A stretch of DNA of 64,000 bases from JABJAG01 sp038137215 (GTDB lineage: Bacteria; Pseudomonadota; Alphaproteobacteria; UBA6615): NCBI GenBank assembly GCA_038137215.1, contig JAYQBG010000005.1:1-64000 (forward strand), in the 5' to 3' direction. Below, piece after piece: positions 1-7,656 of the stretch. The translations under genes and the position numbers were made by a program. The notes under the pieces are model-generated. The model worked only from the letters and a program-made list of their open reading frames with translations, was not told the DNA's origin and did not search any database. How positions within the stretch are numbered: the first letter of the stretch is position 1; each line of letters starts with the position of its first letter.

Positions 1-735
<735 letters not shown>

Positions 736-745
736 ACGGTCACAA

Positions 746-795
746 CCGGAAATGGGCGGCGCGGGGTCGGACTTGACCGCGCGCCGCATTTCCGG
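746..795 (+). other. Strong hairpin between dnaK and dnaJ
   Basis: The left arm at 746-753 (CCGGAAAT) and 756-763 (GCGGCGCG) pairs with 780-787 (CGCGCCGC) and 788-795 (ATTTCCGG). The arms give 16 paired positions with a 2-nt bulge on the left side. A short inner GGTC/GACC stem at 765-768 and 775-778 closes the loop. No T-run follows, so it is not a classical intrinsic terminator. It more likely lowers read-through or marks an mRNA processing or stability point that sets DnaK above DnaJ. The structure is read directly; the function is inferred. Confidence 0.6.
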
Positions 796-823
796 CGTGG
801 TCCTGTTGGGGTAGGGGAACGTC

Positions 824-1975
824 ATGGCGGACAAAGATCTATACGAGATTCTGGGTGTTGAACGCGGTGCCGATGCTGCCGCGATCAAGAGCGCCTATCG
901 ACGTCTGGCCAAGGAGCTGCACCCCGACCGTAATCCCGGCGACGACAAGGCCGAGCAGCGCTTCAAGGAAGTGAATTCCGCCTATGACATCCTGAAGGAT
1001 GATCAGAAGCGTGCGGCCTATGACCGCTACGGTCATGAAGCCTTTCAGAATAGCGGTGGCGGCGCGCCGGGCGGCGGCTTCGACTTCAACAGTGGCGGCG
1101 GCTTTGCCGATATCTTCGATGAGATGTTCGGCGAGTTCGTGGGCGGTCGCGGCGGCGGCGGTGGACGCCGGCGGGCCAGCACCCGCGGTTCGGATCTTCG
1201 CTACAATCTGGATGTCAGCCTGGAGGATGCCTTCGCGGGCAAGCAGGCGCGCGTCAAAGTCAACGCTTCGGCGGCCTGCGATGAGTGCCAGGGCTCGGGC
1301 GCGGCGGGCGGCGCTGAACCTGTCAACTGTCCCTCCTGTCAGGGCGCCGGCAAGGTCCGGGCGCAACAGGGCTTCTTTACCGTCGAACGCACCTGCCCCA
1401 CCTGTCATGGCGCGGGCCGCGTGATCGACAATCCGTGCGGCTCGTGCTCGGGGGCCGGGCGGGTGAACAAGGAAAAAACGCTCTCGGTGAATATCCCGGC
1501 CGGGATCGAGGACGGCACGCGTATTCGCGTCGCCGGAGAGGGCGAAGCCGGATTGCGCGGCGGCCCGGCGGGCGACCTTTATATTTTCGTGACCATCCGG
1601 CCGCATCGTTTCTTCCGCCGCGAAGGCGCCGATATCCAGTGCCGGGTGCCGATCCCCATGACTACGGCTGCCCTGGGCGGATCGATCGAGGTGCCTTCGA
1701 TTGACGGCGGTCGCGCGCGGGTGAATATCCCCGCAGGCACCCAGACGGGACAGCAGTTCCGGCTGCGGGCCAAGGGCATGTCGGTGCTGCGCTCGAACGC
1801 GCGCGGGGACATGTATGTGCAGGCGCAGATCGAGACCCCGGTGAACCTGACCAAGGATCAGCGCGAGCTGCTCAAGAAGTTTGAGGACAAGGGCGGCGGG
1901 TCCACCAAGCACAGTCCGGAATCCGAGGGCTTCTTCACCAAGGTGAAGGAGTTCTGGGACGACCTGAAGGACTAG
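824..1975 (+). CDS. dnaJ: Chaperone protein DnaJ (type I Hsp40)
   Basis: Co-chaperone that delivers unfolded clients to DnaK and stimulates its ATPase in the cytoplasm. The 383-residue protein has the full type I layout. The J domain at about 1-70 has the HPD motif at 33-35. A Gly/Phe-rich linker covers about 75-120. The zinc domain has four CxxCxGxG-type repeats (CDECQGSG, CPSCQGAG, CPTCHGAG, CGSCSGAG). The C-terminal substrate-binding and dimerisation region follows. The ATG at 824 is preceded by a purine-rich GTAGGGGA at 811-818, a good ribosome site. Length and domains are normal. It lies 88 bp after dnaK behind a strong hairpin. Confidence 0.98.
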   Translation: MADKDLYEILGVERGADAAAIKSAYRRLAKELHPDRNPGDDKAEQRFKEVNSAYDILKDDQKRAAYDRYGHEAFQNSGGGAPGGGFDFNSGGGFADIFDEMFGEFVGGRGGGGGRRRASTRGSDLRYNLDVSLEDAFAGKQARVKVNASAACDECQGSGAAGGAEPVNCPSCQGAGKVRAQQGFFTVERTCPTCHGAGRVIDNPCGSCSGAGRVNKEKTLSVNIPAGIEDGTRIRVAGEGEAGLRGGPAGDLYIFVTIRPHRFFRREGADIQCRVPIPMTTAALGGSIEVPSIDGGRARVNIPAGTQTGQQFRLRAKGMSVLRSNARGDMYVQAQIETPVNLTKDQRELLKKFEDKGGGSTKHSPESEGFFTKVKEFWDDLKD

Positions 1976-1984
1976 GCTGTCGCG

Positions 1985-2278
1985 CTAAAGCCGGTCCGGC
2001 CAGTGCCGCGCGGTGTGGAGCACGTGAAGAATCTCGACAGGATCGCCCCGCACCCGGTAGGGAATAATGTAGGCCGTCCCGGCGACAACGAACTCGCGCG
2101 TCCCCGGTACGCGCCCGGCACGGCCACGTTCGGGATAGGCGGCGATTTCTGCGCCGGCTTGCCGAATGCGCTGAATCAGCCGGTGCGCGGCCGCCGGATT
2201 TTCTTTGGCGATGTGATCGGCGGCCTTGGCCAGGCTTCGCTCAGCGCGCCTTAGCCAGCGCAGCTTTAGGGTCGCCAT
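1985..2278 (-). CDS. RelE/ParE-family toxin
   Basis: Small 97-residue protein of the RelE/ParE fold. The family contains both ribosome-dependent mRNA endonucleases (RelE) and gyrase poisons (ParE). Seen here are an N-terminal helical hairpin (LRWLRRAERSLAKAADHIAKE), an ERGRAGRVPGTREFVV segment and a C-terminal VEILHVLHTARHWP, the usual ParE/RelE ending with a conserved H-x-R/A-R-x-W. Its start lies 4 bp after the stop of a ribbon-helix-helix protein, the antitoxin-first order of type II modules. It runs opposite to dnaJ and dapB. Which target it attacks cannot be told from sequence alone. Confidence 0.88.
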   Translation of the reverse strand: MATLKLRWLRRAERSLAKAADHIAKENPAAAHRLIQRIRQAGAEIAAYPERGRAGRVPGTREFVVAGTAYIIPYRVRGDPVEILHVLHTARHWPDRL

Positions 2279-2282
2279 GCGC

Positions 2283-2531
2283 TCAGGCGTTCTTGTACTT
2301 GTTTGTCAGCGTTTCGACTTCGTCTTCGCTTGCGAAATCCCCGGCATCGGCTTCCGCAATGGCGGTCTCAATCTCGGCGACCTGCCATGCGTTCTGATTG
2401 AGATACTCCGCGAGAGCTTCCTCGACGAGGAACGTCTTGGGGCGTTTTGTGCTGTCGGCGAGTTTCTCGAGATCGGACAGAATCGTTTTGTCGAGTCGGA
2501 GCGAGAGAACCTCGGATTTTCGTGTGGCCAC
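2283..2531 (-). CDS. Ribbon-helix-helix (CopG/ParD-type) antitoxin
   Basis: 82-residue partner of the adjacent toxin. The N-terminal KSEVLSLRLDKTILSDLEKLA matches the beta strand and first helix of a ribbon-helix-helix DNA-binding domain, followed by RPKTFLVEEALAEYL. The acidic C-terminal half (EIETAIAEADAGDFASEDE) is the expected toxin-binding tail. I choose the GTG at 2531 because GAAGAG lies six bases upstream. An in-frame ATG further upstream would place the operator palindrome inside the coding sequence. Antitoxins of this class repress their own operon, here most likely through the palindrome at 2547-2564. Confidence 0.87.
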   Translation of the reverse strand: MATRKSEVLSLRLDKTILSDLEKLADSTKRPKTFLVEEALAEYLNQNAWQVAEIETAIAEADAGDFASEDEVETLTNKYKNA

Positions 2532-2546
2532 GGCAGACTCTTCAAG

Positions 2547-2564
2547 ATGTATACATGTATACAT
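2547..2564. promoter_or_regulatory. Perfect 18-bp palindrome, probable toxin-antitoxin operator
   Basis: ATGTATACATGTATACAT reads identically on both strands and contains two overlapping TGTATACA units. It starts 16 bp upstream of the antitoxin GTG, where a ribbon-helix-helix repressor would sit over the promoter. It also lies between the divergent toxin-antitoxin operon and dapB. The palindrome is seen directly; operator function is inferred from position and protein family. Confidence 0.75.
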
Positions 2565-2630
2565 TAGGCGATGCGGTGCAATCCGGCAAGCAGGTCTGCA
2601 GTTTTCCAATGCTTTTCGGGAGATCTCCTC

Positions 2631-2636
2631 TATAAA
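2631..2636 (+). promoter_or_regulatory. Possible dapB -10 element
   Basis: TATAAA stands alone in the GC-rich DNA 34 bp before the dapB ATG and would start a leader of about 27 nt. No convincing -35 hexamer was found at the right spacing, so this is only a candidate. Confidence 0.25.
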
Positions 2637-2669
2637 CGTCCGGACGTGACAAGATGGGCCAAGGCAAAG

Positions 2670-3485
2670 ATGGCAGATCAACTGAAAATCGGAATCGTGG
2701 GCGCAGCCGGCCGGATGGGCCGTATGCTCGTGCAGGTCGTGGCCGAAACCGAGGGCTGCGTTCTGGCCGGTGCCAGCGAGGCCGAAGGCTCGGATCATAT
2801 CGGCGCCGATGCGGGTGTCCTTGCCGGGACGGGTGACGCGGGTGTGGCGATCACGACGGATGCGGCGGCCATGTTCGCGGGCGTCGATGCCGTGATCGAT
2901 TTCACCGTGCCTTCTGCGACCGCCGCCCATGCGGACCTGGCGGGCGAAGCCGGGTGTGCGCTGATCGCCGGGACGACCGGACTGGAAGACGCGCACCGCG
3001 CTGCGCTCGATGCAGCGGCCGAAAAGGTGCCGGTGGTCTGGGCGTCCAACATGTCCAGCGGTGTAAACCTGATGTTCGCCATCACCGAACGGGTGGCGCG
3101 CGCACTCGATCCGGATTTCGATATCGAGATCGTCGAGATGCACCACAAGCACAAGGTCGATGCGCCGTCGGGCACGGCGCTCAGTCTTGGCGAAGCGGCC
3201 GCGCGCGGGCGCGGTGTCGATTTCGATGATCACAAGGTTCTCTCGCGCGAGGGCATCACCGGTGCGCGCGAGCGCGGCACCGTCGGGTTCGCCACGCTGC
3301 GCGGCGGTGACGTGGTGGGCGAACACAGCGTGATCTTTGCCGGCGCGGGCGAGCGGATCGAACTCACCCACCGCGCGACGGATCGCGGCATATTTGCGCG
3401 CGGTGCGGTGCGGGTGGCGCGGTGGACGGCTGGTCGCGAACCCGGTCTCTACGCCATGGCCGATGTGCTTGGCCTGGACGACTAG
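2670..3485 (+). CDS. dapB: 4-hydroxy-tetrahydrodipicolinate reductase
   Basis: NAD(P)H-dependent reduction of (hydroxy)tetrahydrodipicolinate in the diaminopimelate/lysine pathway, cytoplasmic. The 271-residue protein has the Rossmann GAAGRMGR at 11-18, the hinge GTTG at 101-104 and the signature HHKHKVDAPSGTA at 158-170 with the catalytic His/Lys region. The ATG at 2670 follows AAGGCAAAG and gives the usual DapB length; longer upstream reading has no support. It lies downstream of dnaKJ, with the toxin-antitoxin operon set in between on the other strand. Confidence 0.97.
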   Translation: MADQLKIGIVGAAGRMGRMLVQVVAETEGCVLAGASEAEGSDHIGADAGVLAGTGDAGVAITTDAAAMFAGVDAVIDFTVPSATAAHADLAGEAGCALIAGTTGLEDAHRAALDAAAEKVPVVWASNMSSGVNLMFAITERVARALDPDFDIEIVEMHHKHKVDAPSGTALSLGEAAARGRGVDFDDHKVLSREGITGARERGTVGFATLRGGDVVGEHSVIFAGAGERIELTHRATDRGIFARGAVRVARWTAGREPGLYAMADVLGLDD

Positions 3486-3509
3486 GCGGGCCGCGCCGGG
3501 GTTGTCTTT

Positions 3510-3995
3510 CTAGCCGGTGGCCGTGCGCAGGCGGCGCACCGCATCTCGCAGTTCTTCGGCTAGTTCGCCCCGTTCTTCCGGGGTCAGAAATCCACCAACC
3601 TTCAGACTGCGGCCGTGGCTGGCCAGAAACAGTTCATTGTCGCCGCCCGGACGGGAGGCCAGATTGACGCTGAGCCAGTGGGGCGGCGCAATCCGATGAT
3701 GCTGCTCGCGTCCGGAGGGACGCACCCGGGCCACCGTCAGTTCCTGCGGCGTCAGCCGCACCCGTTCAAAGGCGCGCCCGTCGCGGACATTGGCCCGGAA
3801 CGCCCACCACACCAGCAGAATCTCGCAGCCAAAGAACGGCAGGACCGGCCAGGCCCCCATGGCCGTGAAATACATTGCGACGGCCACCAACGCGCCGGAG
3901 ATGCCCAGGATCACATTGCGCACGCCCCGGGGCCCGAGGCTCCGGTGCGGATAGAGGACGGCGTCAAACAGGAGTTCGGTGTCAGCCTGATTCAT
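3510..3995 (-). CDS. DUF2244 domain-containing membrane protein
   Basis: 161-residue protein of the DUF2244 family, widespread in alphaproteobacteria and without an established function. Two hydrophobic segments at about 26-44 and 49-66 (VILGISGALVAVAMYF; WPVLPFFGCEILLVWWAF) form a membrane hairpin. A cytoplasmic C-terminal beta-rich part ends in a charged helix (EERGELAEELRDAVRRLR). It stands back to back with nth, a recurrent neighbourhood for this family. No catalytic motif is visible. Confidence 0.85.
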   Translation of the reverse strand: MNQADTELLFDAVLYPHRSLGPRGVRNVILGISGALVAVAMYFTAMGAWPVLPFFGCEILLVWWAFRANVRDGRAFERVRLTPQELTVARVRPSGREQHHRIAPPHWLSVNLASRPGGDNELFLASHGRSLKVGGFLTPEERGELAEELRDAVRRLRTATG

Positions 3996-4107
3996 GGGGA
4001 AAAGTCTAGGACGGACCCGGGACGGGGGAAAGTAACCCTTTGTCGCAGTCCCGCAGTTGTGATTGAAGGCTGATCAACACCCCCAAACGCGCTAGGCTCC
4101 CGGGGTT

Positions 4108-4752
4108 ATGGCGCAGATGAAAAAAGACCAGATCGAAGAGTTCTTTCACCGCTTGTCGGAAGCCGATCCGCACCCGGAAACCGAGCTGGAGTATCACAAC
4201 ACCTACACCCTTCTGGTGGCCGTTGTGCTTTCGGCCCAGGCAACCGATGTGGGGGTGAACCGGGCCACCCACGAATTGTTCAAGACCGTCGATACGCCCG
4301 AGAAGATGGTCGCGCTCGGCGAAGATGCGCTGATCGGACACATCAAGACCATCGGGCTCTACCGCAATAAGGCCAAGAACGTGATCGCGCTGAGCGAGAT
4401 GCTCGTCCGGGACCACAATGGCGAGGTGCCGCGTGACCGGGAGTCTCTGGAAGCCCTGCCGGGGGTCGGGCGCAAGACGGCCAATGTGGTGCTCAACACC
4501 GCCTTCGGCGAGCCGACCATGGCGGTCGATACACATATCTTCCGGCTCTCAAACCGCACCGGACTGGCCCCGGCAAAGACTGTCCGTGCGGTCGAGGACA
4601 AGCTGCTCAAACGGGTGCCCGCGCACTACATGCAGCACGGCCATCACTGGTTGATCCTGCATGGGCGCTATGTGTGCAAGGCCCGTAAACCGGACTGCGG
4701 GGCCTGTCTCGTCTCGGATCTGTGTACTTACAAGGCGAAAACAATCGCCTGA
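4108..4752 (+). CDS. nth: Endonuclease III (DNA glycosylase/AP lyase)
   Basis: Base excision repair enzyme removing oxidised pyrimidines and cleaving the abasic site. The 214 residues include the helix-hairpin-helix LPGVGRKTA with catalytic Lys123, and Asp141 in AVDTHIFR, matching K120/D138 of E. coli Nth with an offset of three. The [4Fe-4S] cluster cysteines are C190, C197, C200 and C206 in the C-x6-C-x2-C-x5-C spacing. Length is normal. It is divergent from the DUF2244 gene and convergent with the lipoprotein gene downstream. Confidence 0.97.
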   Translation: MAQMKKDQIEEFFHRLSEADPHPETELEYHNTYTLLVAVVLSAQATDVGVNRATHELFKTVDTPEKMVALGEDALIGHIKTIGLYRNKAKNVIALSEMLVRDHNGEVPRDRESLEALPGVGRKTANVVLNTAFGEPTMAVDTHIFRLSNRTGLAPAKTVRAVEDKLLKRVPAHYMQHGHHWLILHGRYVCKARKPDCGACLVSDLCTYKAKTIA

Positions 4753-4758
4753 CACCGC

Positions 4759-5175
4759 TCAGGAAAAACTGGCCACGCAGCTGTTGAGTTGCCGGTCGTC
4801 GAGGCGCGTTGACTCGCGGCGTGCCTCGATATGGCTGGCGGTTTTGCGCCCGTCACGCGGGTAGAGAAACACATGTAGGACGCAGGACCGGCTGCGATAG
4901 AGCCGCATCTCTGCGGGGCCTTCCTGGCGGACAATTTCCGGGGTCCCGAGGAACCTGTCGATCTGCGCCGCGTCCGCGCCGATCAGATCTGTCAATTTTG
5001 CGCGCGGACGCGATGGCGTCGTTCGCGCCGGCGCTGTGGCCCGTGCCACTGCGGTTGAATTCTCGGTGGCGGGCGACGTGGTCTGTGCGGCGGGACCGGA
5101 CCCGGATTGTCCGGCAGCACAGCCCGCAAGCACGGTCATGGTGACAGCGGTCAATATCGGGGCAGGGCGCCGCAT
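4759..5175 (-). CDS. Small putative lipoprotein, unknown function
   Basis: 138 residues starting with a short signal sequence and lipobox LAGC, the lipidated Cys being residue 19. A low-complexity Ala/Thr/Ser/Pro linker at about 20-58 follows. The small conserved-looking C-terminal part includes LTDLIGADAAQIDRFLGTPEIVRQEGPAEMRLYRSRSCVLHVFLYP. The 'IG-x-LG-P-x-x-R-x-E-G' pattern with a later Y-x4-C-x-L-x-x-FLY resembles periplasmic domains of the SmpA/OmlA (BamE-like) size class, but I cannot assign it. The bactofilin gene lies upstream on the same strand, 21 bp away, so the two are probably co-transcribed. Confidence 0.7.
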   Translation of the reverse strand: MRRPAPILTAVTMTVLAGCAAGQSGSGPAAQTTSPATENSTAVARATAPARTTPSRPRAKLTDLIGADAAQIDRFLGTPEIVRQEGPAEMRLYRSRSCVLHVFLYPRDGRKTASHIEARRESTRLDDRQLNSCVASFS

Positions 5176-5196
5176 GGGGTGGCCGCTCCGCCGGGT

Positions 5197-5664
5197 CTAG
5201 CTGTGAATTTTGACGTCGCCGAGTACTTCACCGCCCTGCTCGATTTCGAGCCGGCCATAGACCACATTGCCGGTGATTTTCCCGGTTGCTGTGATGCGCA
5301 GTGCCCGTTTGACATCCAGGTCGCCGTCGAAACGTCCGCTGATGGTCGCGGTCTCGACTGTGGCCGTGCCCACGAAACGACCGCCGCGCGAAACTTCCAG
5401 TGCACGTGCGCTGTTCAGGGTCGCGTCGATACGGCCTTCGACGATCAGGGAGTCGCATTCGGTGATGTCTCCCTTGAGGGAAATATCCCGGCCCACGGTG
5501 AGTGTCTTGGCTTCCTGCTGGCCGCCGATACGCGGCTCGCGGTCTTCGTTTATTTCACCGCGATCATTGAGGTTGGGAATTTCCGCGGCGCGCGCCGGCT
5601 GACGTTCGAGAAAGCTCAGATCAAGATCCGAACGCTCTGCATCCTTCTCGCTTTCAGCGCTCAT
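5197..5664 (-). CDS. Bactofilin (polymer-forming cytoskeletal protein)
   Basis: 155-residue bactofilin. These proteins self-assemble without nucleotide into filaments and scaffold cell-shape, stalk or wall enzymes at the inner membrane. A polar, charged N-terminal tail of about 50 residues precedes the beta-helical core at about 54-155. The core shows the short repeating strands typical of the family: LTVGRDISLKGDI, LIVEGRIDATL, FVGTATVETATISGRFDGDL and KITGNVVYGRLEIEQGG. The start ATG follows GGGGGTG. The downstream lipoprotein is close enough for one operon. Peptidoglycan-related genes are not adjacent here. Confidence 0.9.
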   Translation of the reverse strand: MSAESEKDAERSDLDLSFLERQPARAAEIPNLNDRGEINEDREPRIGGQQEAKTLTVGRDISLKGDITECDSLIVEGRIDATLNSARALEVSRGGRFVGTATVETATISGRFDGDLDVKRALRITATGKITGNVVYGRLEIEQGGEVLGDVKIHS

Positions 5665-5790
5665 TGCGGCACCCCCGGTTTGTCCCCGTCATCGCGCATT
5701 TTGGGCGTTCGATCCCCGCAAACGGCCAAGTTCTTCGCGACTCTCAACAGTTTCGGTAACTGATTTCGTGCAAATTGTCGATGAATTAAA

Positions 5791-6498
5791 TCAAGGCGCT
5801 GAAATTGTTATATTTATGTCGTCCGTTCGGGGCCGGCGGCGCTCGAAAATGTGCAACATCATGGATGTGCCGAACAGGGGCAGCAAAAGGTTCAGGATCG
5901 GGATTGTCGCAATCATGGCGAAGACGAGCCCGGCGAGATAGACCGTGCCCCGATGTGCGAGCCGGAAGCGCCGGAGCTCGTGGGGCGACATGCGCCGGAA
6001 CCCGACCATTTCCAGATACTCGCGGCCCAGCAGGTAACCGTTGATGCCCCAGCCGGCGATAAAATAAACCGGCCCCAGAAACAGCAGCGGCAGAAGCAGC
6101 AGATTGAGCACGATCAGCAGCACGCCGAATTTCAGGCCAACCCAGATGGCCTCGGAGATGCCCTGTTCGCGCGGCGGTGCAATCTCGGGGTAATGGCGTG
6201 CTTCGACAGCGCGGCGGATGGTTTCGGTGTAGAGACTGGCATAGATGCCCAGAAAAGCCGGCAGCAGGACGATCATCAGAGCGAACGCCGCGATGGTCCC
6301 GAAGATATCGGCGAAGGTGTCCAGCGCACTTCCGATCCAGGGAAGGTTCCCGATGAACTGGGTGCTGAACAACAGCCAGCTGATCCCGCCCCAGAGCAGG
6401 ATGGCCGTGGCGAGGCTGAAGAAAAAGGATGTCCATAGGACCGAGCGGAATCGCGGGCTGCCGAGATCGCCGAGCGCCTTGAAGAATGCTGTGATCAT
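5791..6498 (-). CDS. EI24/CysZ-like multi-spanning membrane protein
   Basis: 235 residues with about four to six hydrophobic segments (near 22-45, 65-90, 120-150 and 188-212). Charged loops separate them (ETIRRAVEARHYPEIAPPREQG), as in the EI24 domain family that includes the sulfate permease CysZ. No sulfur genes are nearby, so sulfate transport is only one possibility. The C-terminal segment ends in a basic RRRPR and a polar tail. It reads opposite to the PfkB kinase, and the two genes share the promoter region around 6500-6640. Confidence 0.8.
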   Translation of the reverse strand: MITAFFKALGDLGSPRFRSVLWTSFFFSLATAILLWGGISWLLFSTQFIGNLPWIGSALDTFADIFGTIAAFALMIVLLPAFLGIYASLYTETIRRAVEARHYPEIAPPREQGISEAIWVGLKFGVLLIVLNLLLLPLLFLGPVYFIAGWGINGYLLGREYLEMVGFRRMSPHELRRFRLAHRGTVYLAGLVFAMIATIPILNLLLPLFGTSMMLHIFERRRPRTDDINITISAP

Positions 6499-6570
6499 GA
6501 TGCCAGTTTAACTGCCGCACCGGCGGCATGACCATGGAAAACCCGGCGCGCCGGAACTTTGCGATCCCCA

Positions 6571-6598
6571 TTGTTTGACCGGATGCCGCCGCTATACT
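6571..6598 (+). promoter_or_regulatory. Candidate promoter of the PfkB-family kinase
   Basis: TTGTTT at 6571-6576 and TATACT at 6593-6598 are separated by 16 bp, a reasonable sigma70-type arrangement, with the ATG 48 bp further on. TTGACC at 6575-6580 is a better hexamer but only 12 bp from the -10. Confidence 0.4.
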
Positions 6599-6645
6599 CG
6601 CGCGGAAATTCACCTGTTTTCATTCCCGAGACTTCCGGAGTTTTC

Positions 6646-7656
6646 ATGACCGATACGGCTGCCCAGGCTGGAGAGCTCGACGTCCTGTGCGTCGGCAACT
6701 CGATTGTTGATGTGTTGACCCAGACCGATGACGCCATGCTCGAGAAATTCGGCATGGTCAAAGGCACCATGGCGCTGATCGATGCCGATCAGGCCGAAGC
6801 GCTTTATGCCGAAATGTCGCCGGCGGTTGAAACATCCGGCGGATCGGCGGGCAACACGTCGGCGGGGCTGGCCTCGCTGGATGCATCCTGCGCCTTTATC
6901 GGCCGGGTGCGGGACGATCAGCTCGGCGCCATCTTCACCCATGACATTCGTTCGATCGGCGTTGAGTACGCCACGCCGGCCGCCACGGACGGCCCGCCGA
7001 CCGCGCGTTGCCTGATCCTGATCACGCCCGATGCCCAGCGCACGATGAACACGTTCCTGGGGGCCAGCGTCAATCTGGGGCCCGAAGATATCGACGAGGA
7101 TCTCGTGGCCCGCGCCCAGGTGACCTATCTGGAAGGCTATCTCTGGGACCGGGACGAGGCGAAGGCTGCGTTTCTGCGGGCTGCCGGACTGGCTGCGGCC
7201 AAGGGCCGGATGGTGTCACTGAGCCTGTCCGATCCGTTCTGCGTGGACCGCCACCGGGATTCGTTCCGGGAGTTTGTGGCGGGCCATGTCGATGTGCTGT
7301 TTGCAAACGAGGACGAGATCACCTCGCTCTATCAGGTCGAGAACTTCGACGACGCGCTCCAGCATGTCCGGCAGGATTGCCGTATCGCCGCCCTGACCCG
7401 GTCCGAAAAAGGCGCCGTGGTCGTCGCGGGTGACGAGGTTCATGTGTTGGATGCCGAACCGGTCTCCGCGGTGGTCGATACGACCGGGGCGGGCGATCAG
7501 TTCGCCGCCGGTTTTCTCTATGGCCTGACCCATGGCCGGGACCTGGCCACCTGCGCCCGGATCGGCGGCATTGCGGCGAGTGAAGTGATCGCTCATGTGG
7601 GACCGCGCCCGCTGGTCAAGCTCGCCGATCTGGTGGCGGAAAAACTCGGCGGCTGA
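6646..7656 (+). CDS. PfkB-family carbohydrate/nucleoside kinase (adenosine-kinase-like)
   Basis: Ribokinase-family enzyme transferring phosphate from ATP to a sugar or nucleoside. The 336-residue form starts at the ATG at 6646, with GGAG upstream; an in-frame upstream start lacks one. Signature 1 lies in GGSAGNTSAGLASL with the following FIGRVRDDQLG. Signature 2, DTTGAGDQFAAGFLYG, carries the catalytic Asp and anion hole. Alphaproteobacterial proteins with this exact pattern are usually annotated adenosine kinase, but substrate cannot be decided here. Its stop codon abuts the stop of the convergent solute-binding protein gene. Confidence 0.88.
   Translation: MTDTAAQAGELDVLCVGNSIVDVLTQTDDAMLEKFGMVKGTMALIDADQAEALYAEMSPAVETSGGSAGNTSAGLASLDASCAFIGRVRDDQLGAIFTHDIRSIGVEYATPAATDGPPTARCLILITPDAQRTMNTFLGASVNLGPEDIDEDLVARAQVTYLEGYLWDRDEAKAAFLRAAGLAAAKGRMVSLSLSDPFCVDRHRDSFREFVAGHVDVLFANEDEITSLYQVENFDDALQHVRQDCRIAALTRSEKGAVVVAGDEVHVLDAEPVSAVVDTTGAGDQFAAGFLYGLTHGRDLATCARIGGIAASEVIAHVGPRPLVKLADLVAEKLGG

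Noticed and set aside
2532..3371. Long upstream extension of the antitoxin frame on the minus strand
   Set aside because: It runs through the operator palindrome and antisense to dapB; the GTG at 2531 with a GAAGAG ribosome site gives a complete ribbon-helix-helix protein.
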